Shown piece by piece: positions 1-4,567 of a DNA stretch of 14,959 bases (the first letter of the stretch is position 1; each line of letters starts with the position of its first letter). This DNA is from Pseudomonadota bacterium. Its GTDB lineage: Bacteria > Pseudomonadota > Alphaproteobacteria > Rhizobiales > Hyphomicrobiaceae. Below the pieces are notes generated by a model. It made no database searches. It was not told the DNA's origin and was given only the letters and a program-made list of their open reading frames with translations. The translations under genes were made by a program, and so were the position numbers. The stretch is from NCBI GenBank assembly GCA_023430845.1, contig JAEYYJ010000322.1, positions 1-14,959 of the forward strand, written 5' to 3'.

Positions 1-100
1 TGGCGTGTGGCCGATTGCGTTGTTGCGTCGCAGCGAAGTCGGAAGCGGCGTCCCTTATTGCAGGGGACCTATGCCCCCGCAAGCACCGCGCACCTTTCAA

Positions 101-120
101 ATATCAGTGCCCGCTGATAT
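101..120. promoter_or_regulatory. Palindromic operator candidate upstream of the aminotransferase
   Basis: A perfect inverted repeat has 7-base arms ATATCAG and CTGATAT around a 6-base spacer, a 20-base palindromic element. It ends 57 bases before the ATG of the aminotransferase gene, where a repressor or activator dimer could sit. It is AT-rich compared with its surroundings. No convincing -35/-10 pair could be placed around it. The rest of 1-177 holds no gene that I can support. The regulator is unknown; GntR/MocR, LysR and TetR proteins all bind sites of this general form, so the family cannot be named from the site alone. Confidence 0.45.
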
Positions 121-177
121 CGTCTGATGAAATCATTCAGTCCACGATCGTGAGCCTTTCCAGCCAGGAGAACCCCT

Positions 178-1506
178 ATGGCCCCGCTCGATATGAAGCC
201 CAATGAGCTCGAGCCTTATTGGATGCCCTTCACGCCCAACCGGGCGTTCAAAAAGAAGCCGCGCCTGTTCGCCGGCGCCAAGGACATGCACTTCATCACG
301 CCCGACGGCCGCAAGGTCATCGATGCCTCGGCGGGTCTGTTCTGTGTCAACGCCGGCCACGGCCGCGAGCCCATCACCAAGGCGATCCAGGAAGCCGCCG
401 CCACCCTCGACTACGCGCCGCCCTTCCAGTACGGCCATCCGCAGCAGTTCCAGCTCTCCTCCCAGCTCACGCTGATGGCGCCGGGGGATCTCGACTACGT
501 GCTCTACGCCAACTCCGGCAGCGAGGCCGTCGACACAGCGCTGAAAGTGGCGCTCGCCTATCACCGCTCGCGCGGCGAAGGCAGCCGCACGCGCTTCATC
601 GGCCGCGAGCGCGGCTATCACGGCGTCGGCTTCGGCGGCATCTCGGTCGGCGGCATGGTCGCCAACCGCAAGATGTTCGGCAACATGCTCACCGGCACGG
701 ATCACCTGCCGACGACGTACAACCGCGCCAAGCAGGCCTACACCAAGGGTGAGCCCGAGTGGGGGACGGAGACGCTCGACGAGTTGAACCGTATGATCGG
801 CCTGCATGACGCGTCGACCATTGCCGCGGTGATCGTCGAACCCGTAGCGGGCTCCACCGGCTGCCTGCCGCCGCCGAAGGGCTACCTCGAGAAGCTGCGC
901 CAGATCACGGAGCAGCACGGCATCCTGCTCATCCTCGACGAGGTCATCACGGGCTTTGGCCGCCTCGGCCACAACTTCGCGTCCGATCGCTACGGCGTCG
1001 TGCCGGACATGATCACGTTCGCAAAGGGCGTGACCAACGGCGCGGTGCCGATGTCGGGCGTCTTCGTGCGCAAGGGCGTGTACGAGACGCACATGACGGG
1101 CGCCGAGCATGTGCCGGAGCTGTTCCACGGCTACACGTACTCAGGCCATCCGCTGGCAGTAAGTGCTGCGCTTGCGACGCTCAAGCTGTACCGTGATGAA
1201 GGCCTGTTCGAGCGCGCCAAAGCCCTCGAGCCTGTATTCGCCGACGCTATGCACAGCCTCAAGGGGCTGCCCAACGTTGTCGACATCCGCTCGTGCGGTC
1301 TGCTCGCAGCCATCGATCTCGACCCCGTGCCCGGCAAGCCGGGCTTGCGCGGCTACGATGCCATCGAGCGCATGTATGCGGACCACGACCTCTATGTTCG
1401 CGTCACGGGCGACACCATTGCCCCATCGCCCCCGCTGATCGTCAGTGAGAGCCAGATCGGCGAGATCACCGACAAGCTCAAGGCGGTCATCAAGGCGGTC
1501 GCTTGA
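178..1506 (+). CDS. Omega-amino acid (beta-alanine)--pyruvate aminotransferase
   Basis: This is a PLP-dependent class-III aminotransferase of 442 residues that should move an amino group from an omega-amino acid such as beta-alanine to pyruvate (EC 2.6.1.18 type), in the cytosol. The N-terminal WMPFTPNRAF stretch (residues 15-24) and AGLFCVNAGHGR (52-63) are typical of this subfamily. The LILDEVITG block carries the PLP-ring Asp (D254), the Schiff-base lysine is K283 in TFAKG, and R408 in VRVTGDTIAPSPPL fits the flexible carboxylate-binding arginine. Family members known to me usually have Trp where this protein has F55, which lies in the substrate pocket, so the exact donor is uncertain. The ATG is preceded by AGGAG at 166-170 with 7 bases spacing. 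The length is normal for the family. It is monocistronic and converges on an ornithine-cyclodeaminase-like gene. Taurine or another omega-amine could also be the substrate. Confidence 0.93.
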   Translation: MAPLDMKPNELEPYWMPFTPNRAFKKKPRLFAGAKDMHFITPDGRKVIDASAGLFCVNAGHGREPITKAIQEAAATLDYAPPFQYGHPQQFQLSSQLTLMAPGDLDYVLYANSGSEAVDTALKVALAYHRSRGEGSRTRFIGRERGYHGVGFGGISVGGMVANRKMFGNMLTGTDHLPTTYNRAKQAYTKGEPEWGTETLDELNRMIGLHDASTIAAVIVEPVAGSTGCLPPPKGYLEKLRQITEQHGILLILDEVITGFGRLGHNFASDRYGVVPDMITFAKGVTNGAVPMSGVFVRKGVYETHMTGAEHVPELFHGYTYSGHPLAVSAALATLKLYRDEGLFERAKALEPVFADAMHSLKGLPNVVDIRSCGLLAAIDLDPVPGKPGLRGYDAIERMYADHDLYVRVTGDTIAPSPPLIVSESQIGEITDKLKAVIKAVA

Positions 1507-1520
1507 TTTTTTTTCCGCGG

Positions 1521-1675
1521 GCGCCAACGCCTCCGGCTACTGGCGCCGCGGCCGCTACCTCGCCGGTAGCGATCTAACCTCGCGGTCTTCGACCGCTACA
1601 TGAAAACGTTCGGGCTCGGAGCAATCCGGGCCCGTTTGCTTTTGTGCTGCGCTGATGGTCGCGCCTTCGGCGCGA
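1521..1675. repeat. Cluster of five stem-loops between convergent genes
   Basis: The 173-base gap between the aminotransferase and the cyclodeaminase-like gene is packed with inverted repeats. They are GCGCCA/TGGCGC (1521-1546, with an inner GCC/GGC), GCTACC/GGTAGC (1554-1570), GCGGTC-TTC-GACCGC (1582-1596), a 9-bp stem (1611-1634) and TCGCGCC-TTC-GGCGCGA (1659-1675). All arms are exact except for one G-T pair in the fourth. An 8-T run lies directly after the aminotransferase stop codon (1507-1514). The arms differ in sequence, so this is not a tandem copy of one unit. The fourth stem resembles a terminator. The role of the others is not known. Confidence 0.6.
1611..1643. terminator. Probable bidirectional Rho-independent terminator
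   Basis: The arms CGGGCTCGG (1611-1619) and CCGGGCCCG (1626-1634) pair over 9 bases with one G-T wobble, around the loop AGCAAT. On the plus strand the stem is followed by TTTGCTTTT (1635-1643). On the minus strand it is followed by AACGTTTTC. Both tails are moderately U-rich, which suits termination of both convergent genes, the aminotransferase (+) and the cyclodeaminase-like gene (-). The tails are interrupted, so efficiency may be moderate. Confidence 0.6.
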
Positions 1676-1679
1676 GCTG

Positions 1680-2630
1680 CTACCTCTCCAGCTCGACACC
1701 GACGCCGAGCGACAGCGCCGTTTCGTACACGAGATTGGCGACGACCATGTCCTCCATGGCATTGCCCATGGACTTGTAGAGCGTCACTTCCGACGCGCTC
1801 GTGCGACCAGGCTTTGTGCCAGCCAACACCTCGCCGAGTTCCACCGCCTGCGACGCATCGCGACCCGCAAGCTCCGCGCATCCCACAGGCGCGGGGCTAA
1901 ATGCATTCCGCGTCTCGACGGCGATGCGCGCACGATCGATCAGCGCCGGCGGCACTTCGCTTCCCGGCGGCGCAAAACCGACGGATGTGACGTGCGTGCC
2001 CGGCTTGATCCACGCATCCTCAATCACGGGCGTGGCCGACGACGTCGTGAGGCATACGATGTCGGACGCGCGCACAGAAGCTTCGAGATCGTCCGTCACT
2101 TTCGCAAGTGGGCTCAGCTCGGCGATGGACTTAGCTACACCCGGCTGGCGCGCGAAAACGCGGATTTCCGTGATGTTGAGCAGCGTCGCGAGCAGGCGCA
2201 CGTGCTCCCTTGCCTGGACGCCACCACCGATGACGGTCGCGACTTTGGCATCCTGGCGGGCGAGCGGATCGATCGAGAGGACGGCACCGCCGGCCGTGCG
2301 GATACCTGTGATGACGGTCGCGTCCATCACGGCGAGCGGCGCGCCGCTCTCACGGTCGAACAGGCTGATGAGACCCATGTGGCTCGGCAGGTGATGTGCG
2401 TGGTTGCCTTCGAAGACATTCACCGTCTTGACGACGATATGGCGCCCCGGCATCCAGGCCAGCATGGCGAGGCCGAAGCCTTTGTGCGGGACATCCACTT
2501 TCGGCCGCGGCGGCGCTTGAACGTCACCAGCGCTGAGCGCCTTGAAGCCCTCGGCCAGCGTAGAAAGAACCGCGGCGGGCTCGATGAGCGACCCTACATC
2601 GGCCGTCGAAAGATAACGGATCGCGGTCAC
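1680..2630 (-). CDS. Ornithine cyclodeaminase/mu-crystallin family protein
   Basis: This 316-residue protein belongs to the ornithine cyclodeaminase/mu-crystallin/alanine dehydrogenase family of NAD(P)-binding enzymes, which are cytosolic. It has the family layout: an N-terminal substrate/dimer domain with K68 (VVKTVNVF) and R111 (TGIRTAG), then a Rossmann fold with the dinucleotide loop GGGVQAREH (135-143), then a C-terminal return segment. True ornithine cyclodeaminases carry a catalytic Asp in a GGD.PGK-type loop after the Rossmann fold. Here the equivalent stretch reads VGFAPPGSEV and the Asp appears to be missing. A ketimine or cyclic-imine reductase, or an amino-acid dehydrogenase, is therefore more likely than ornithine deamination. 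The start is GTG (2628-2630), with GAGGA 7 bases upstream on the minus strand. The gene lies about 100 bases after the DUF1465 gene, with a strong terminator between them. Confidence 0.88.
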   Translation of the reverse strand: MTAIRYLSTADVGSLIEPAAVLSTLAEGFKALSAGDVQAPPRPKVDVPHKGFGLAMLAWMPGRHIVVKTVNVFEGNHAHHLPSHMGLISLFDRESGAPLAVMDATVITGIRTAGGAVLSIDPLARQDAKVATVIGGGVQAREHVRLLATLLNITEIRVFARQPGVAKSIAELSPLAKVTDDLEASVRASDIVCLTTSSATPVIEDAWIKPGTHVTSVGFAPPGSEVPPALIDRARIAVETRNAFSPAPVGCAELAGRDASQAVELGEVLAGTKPGRTSASEVTLYKSMGNAMEDMVVANLVYETALSLGVGVELER

Positions 2631-2659
2631 GGCCTAGTCCTCGCGGGCTGTTGAACACG

Positions 2660-2694
2660 AAAAAGCCGGCGACGTGCCCCGCACATCACCGGCT
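2660..2694 (-). terminator. Rho-independent terminator of the DUF1465 gene
   Basis: On the minus strand a 14-base stem forms from AGCCGG at 2694-2689 to CCGGCT at 2669-2664, with loop GGG, and is followed by a run of Ts (2660-2663) and then CGTG. The minus-strand RNA pairs without a mismatch, using two G-U wobbles. The plus-strand RNA would have two C-A mismatches at the same places. That asymmetry shows it is built for minus-strand transcription, that is, to end the DUF1465 transcript. It stands between that gene and the cyclodeaminase-like gene. Confidence 0.87.
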
Positions 2695-2734
2695 GGTAAC
2701 TGAACGCGAAATGGCAGCGGCGACAAGACGCGTA

Positions 2735-3277
2735 TCAGTGCGGGCGCGCCGCACTGGTGCCGAAGGCCGCTTCGATGCTGGCGATCTGGCGGCTTACAGG
2801 ATTTTCCTGCGTCTCGAAACGCGCGGCGCGCGCGGCTTCGAGCGCCCGATCGATCCTCACGACGCGATCCTGGAGCGCAAAGCTCTCCTCGATCAGCGCA
2901 CGAATGGTGCGCGGCAGGCCGCCGTAGTCCTTCACGTGCTGCGGACGGGCGACGCCGAGGCGAATACGGCGGCGCTTGACGTGCGCTTCCTCGGGCGTGA
3001 TCTCGCCGAGCTTGAGGGCGCGACGCATGAGCAGCCACGACGCCAGCTCCAGGAGCCGCGTCGTCAGACGCATACTCTCGGTTGCATAAACGACGTTGAG
3101 TGAAGCCGTGAGTGCCTTGGATTCCTGCCGGCCGGCACCATCGAGGTAGGCAGCCGTGCGCTCGACGAGCGCCATACCGTCCTTGAAAATCTGATCGAAT
3201 TGCTCAGAGGCAGTGAAATGCTCGGCGAACGAGACTGTTTCACCGTCGCCGACATTCGAAGCAACGCTACGCACCAT
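2735..3277 (-). CDS. rcdA: DUF1465 family protein, RcdA-like
   Basis: This small cytosolic protein (180 residues from this start) belongs to the DUF1465 family, which includes Caulobacter RcdA, an adaptor that helps ClpXP degrade the cell-cycle regulator CtrA. The core reads SFAEHFTASEQF, then MALVERTAAYLDGAGRQESKAL, TESMRLTTRLLELASWLLMRRAL and KRRRIRLG, and is expected to be largely helical. An in-frame ATG further upstream at 3343 would add 22 residues. I prefer the ATG at 3277 because the extra segment is poorer in G/C-ending codons, lacks a ribosome site at its own start and overlaps a plausible promoter, while the inner ATG has GGTGG 5 bases ahead. Orthology to RcdA rather than a paralogous role is inferred. 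The gene ends in its own strong terminator and appears monocistronic. Confidence 0.8.
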   Translation of the reverse strand: MVRSVASNVGDGETVSFAEHFTASEQFDQIFKDGMALVERTAAYLDGAGRQESKALTASLNVVYATESMRLTTRLLELASWLLMRRALKLGEITPEEAHVKRRRIRLGVARPQHVKDYGGLPRTIRALIEESFALQDRVVRIDRALEAARAARFETQENPVSRQIASIEAAFGTSAARPH

Positions 3278-3311
3278 GGGATCCACCAACACAAAACTCG
3301 ACACGGCTTTC

Positions 3312-3340
3312 AACCTATCAGCAACCTTGTTCGCTGTGAA
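3312..3340 (-). promoter_or_regulatory. Candidate promoter of the RcdA-like gene
   Basis: On the minus strand, TTCACA (3340-3335, 5 of 6 matches to TTGACA) is followed after exactly 17 bases by TAGGTT (3317-3312, 3 of 6 matches to TATAAT). Transcription would start near 3305, about 28 bases before the preferred ATG at 3277. The pair would lie inside the coding region if the longer start at 3343 were used. The -10 match is weak. Confidence 0.35.
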
Positions 3341-3354
3341 CATCGCAGCTGCTG

Positions 3355-3375
3355 GTTAACAAAGCTCTCCGTTAA
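3355..3375 (-). promoter_or_regulatory. Paired TTAAC motifs upstream of the RcdA-like gene
   Basis: Two TTAAC motifs in the same orientation on the minus strand (3375-3371 and 3359-3355) lie 16 bases apart, start to start, just upstream of the candidate -35. TTAA words are scarce in such GC-rich DNA. They resemble halves of the alphaproteobacterial CtrA site, but the canonical TTAA-N7-TTAA spacing is not met (here N12). A CtrA link is therefore only a possibility. Confidence 0.3.
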
Positions 3376-3417
3376 TTGGCGCTATTGTGTGTCCCATGCG
3401 CGGCACATCGCGACGCT

Positions 3418-3426
3418 TGTGGATAA
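3418..3426 (-). promoter_or_regulatory. Consensus DnaA box upstream of the RcdA-like gene
   Basis: The minus strand reads TTATCCACA, an exact match to the classical 9-base DnaA box. It lies about 78 bases upstream of the candidate -35 and just past the stop codon of the exported-protein gene. A given 9-mer is expected roughly 0.1 times on either strand of a 15-kb random sequence, and less in GC-rich DNA. Only one box is seen, so this is not an origin; regulation by DnaA is possible but unproven. Confidence 0.45.
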
Positions 3427-3430
3427 TCCT

Positions 3431-3859
3431 TTAACGATTGAGGCTGAACTGCGCGCTGCCGCCGCCGCCGGAGAGTGACGCGCTCATCTTGCTGCGGCTG
3501 TGCAGCTTGATACGGATCGAGCCTTGGATGCCGTATTCTGTGTTGGTGAACTCACCCGAGTATGTGCTGTTCGTGAGCTGCGAGAGTGCGGCGTTCTGCG
3601 TGACACGGACCGAGGCCGTCGCGCAGACCGCGTGCATGGCGACGCCACCGCCGCCGGAATGGCGGAACGTCGCGCGGCAGCGGGCGCGCTCCCTCTCTCC
3701 TGACGGATAGATGATCGTGCCGGCGCCCGCCCATGAACCAGCGATAGATTGCGCCGACGCCGGACTTGCGCCGACAGCGAACAGGCTGAGCGTACCCGCT
3801 ATCGTCAACGCGGACGCAATACCGTGATCGAAGACGCGCTTCGCGAAACTGATCGTCAT
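3431..3859 (-). CDS. Small exported protein of unknown function
   Basis: I recognise this only as a small secreted-protein type seen in Hyphomicrobiales, with no assigned function. The 142 residues begin with a Sec signal peptide: basic FAKR, a hydrophobic core around 14-30, and a likely cut after ASPASA at residue 36. The mature part starts QSIAGSWAGAGTI. It has two cysteines (C61, C79) that could form one disulfide in the periplasm, alternating polar/hydrophobic stretches that suggest beta strands, and two Gly4 runs (69-72 and 131-134). No catalytic motif or lipobox is visible. The ATG has GAGGAG 7 bases upstream, an excellent ribosome site. It is probably transcribed alone from a promoter near 3890-3918. 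Confidence 0.78.
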   Translation of the reverse strand: MTISFAKRVFDHGIASALTIAGTLSLFAVGASPASAQSIAGSWAGAGTIIYPSGERERARCRATFRHSGGGGVAMHAVCATASVRVTQNAALSQLTNSTYSGEFTNTEYGIQGSIRIKLHSRSKMSASLSGGGGSAQFSLNR

Positions 3860-3889
3860 ATGTGTGCTCCTCTCCCCCGTGTGCTTCGA

Positions 3890-3918
3890 AAATTAGGAGC
3901 GGTCGTTCGGCACGACAA
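3890..3918 (-). promoter_or_regulatory. Candidate promoter of the exported-protein gene
   Basis: On the minus strand, TTGTCG (3918-3913, 4 of 6 matches to TTGACA) is followed after 17 bases by TAATTT (3895-3890). A transcript starting near 3883 would have a leader of about 24 bases containing the GAGGAG ribosome site. The matches are partial. Confidence 0.35.
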
Positions 3919-4003
3919 CGGCACGCTGCACTGCACGAAGAGGGAAAAGCTCTGGATTGTGATGATGTGGCGCTCAGCGCTGTGGACATCCGTGCTCTGA
4001 AAG

Positions 4004-4047
4004 GCGCGCAAACAGCGCGCTAACGCGGTGGACAGCATTCGCTAACG
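4004..4047. promoter_or_regulatory. Hairpin and direct repeat upstream of the thioesterase
   Basis: GCGCGC-AAACA-GCGCGC (4004-4020) is a perfect short inverted repeat. The 8-base word CGCTAACG then occurs twice (4018-4025 and 4040-4047), 22 bases apart start to start, which is about two helical turns. The second copy lies about 60 bases before the thioesterase ATG. This could be a tandem binding site for a regulator. The remainder of the 246-base gap at 3860-4105 shows no gene. Confidence 0.3.
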
Positions 4048-4105
4048 TCGACATGGTGCGAATCACCTCGCGACGTTTGAACTGTTCGTGATCGAGAAGT
4101 AGCTC

Positions 4106-4531
4106 ATGTCCTCGACTATGCCGCCGGGCGTCCCCCCGGGCTTCAAGCTCCTGCTGCCCAATGACGGCTTCCTCGCCAATAACGGGCCGTACTATCTGCG
4201 ACGCGTCGCCGAGAGCGACTACGAGTACGGCTTCCAGAGCGACGCGCGACACACCAATCCGAACGGCGTCCTCCACGGCGGTGCCATCCTCGGATTTCTC
4301 GATTCGATCATGGGCCACTTCGCAGCCGCCGCGTCCAAGCGCCCGACAGCGACAATCGGGTTCGACAGCCGCTTCCTCGCCGCCGCAAAACCGGGCCCCT
4401 GGATCGATGGCCGCGTGACCATGCGCCGGCTGACGCGCACGCTCGCCTTTGTCGACGGCGAAGCAAGTGCCGACGGCACGGTGCTCGTAACCGCCACCGG
4501 CATCTTCAAAGTGTTCGAGGCCAAAAGCTGA
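4106..4531 (+). CDS. PaaI family thioesterase (hotdog fold)
   Basis: This 141-residue single-domain hotdog protein of the PaaI/4HBT group probably hydrolyses an acyl- or aryl-CoA thioester in the cytosol. The family signature HTNPNGVLHGGAILGFLDSIMG spans residues 49-70, with the active-site HGG at 57-59 and an acidic residue at D66 on the central helix. The strands that follow (TATIGFDSRFL; WIDGRVTMRRLTRTLAFVDGEAS; LVTATGIFKVF) complete the fold. The length is typical. The substrate cannot be read from the sequence. The start ATG has GAGAAG a short way upstream; the second Met (residue 5) is a weaker alternative. It converges with the minus-strand polyamine gene, a terminator hairpin separating them. 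Confidence 0.88.
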   Translation: MSSTMPPGVPPGFKLLLPNDGFLANNGPYYLRRVAESDYEYGFQSDARHTNPNGVLHGGAILGFLDSIMGHFAAAASKRPTATIGFDSRFLAAAKPGPWIDGRVTMRRLTRTLAFVDGEASADGTVLVTATGIFKVFEAKS

Positions 4532-4532
4532 A

Positions 4533-4559
4533 AGGGCGCCCTCGTGTCCGGGGCGCCCT
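4533..4559 (-). terminator. Terminator between convergent genes
   Basis: Perfect 9-base arms AGGGCGCCC (4533-4541) and GGGCGCCCT (4551-4559) enclose a 9-base loop. On the minus strand the stem is followed by TTCAGCTTTTGG, giving a T-rich tail for the polyamine gene that ends at 4568. On the plus strand it follows the thioesterase stop by one base, but the tail (CATGATCTTC) is poor. It is best read as mainly minus-strand, perhaps with some effect in both directions. Confidence 0.72.
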
Positions 4560-4567
4560 CATGATCT

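Noticed and set aside
15..206. Short 63-codon frame at the left edge
   Set aside because: It overlaps the palindrome and the aminotransferase start, has no ribosome site, and its translation has no recognisable character.
133..1128. 331-codon open frame antisense to the aminotransferase
   Set aside because: Its composition (Arg/Ala/Gly/His/Val rich) is the typical mirror of a GC-rich gene, there is no family resemblance, and the sense frame is clearly coding.
3355..3375. Full CtrA binding site (TTAA-N7-TTAA) upstream of the RcdA-like gene
   Set aside because: The two TTAA words are separated by 12 bases, not 7, so the canonical site is absent. They are kept only as paired TTAAC motifs.
3418..3426. 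Replication origin
   Set aside because: Only one DnaA box is present, without an AT-rich unwinding region, further boxes, or dnaA/hemE-type neighbours.
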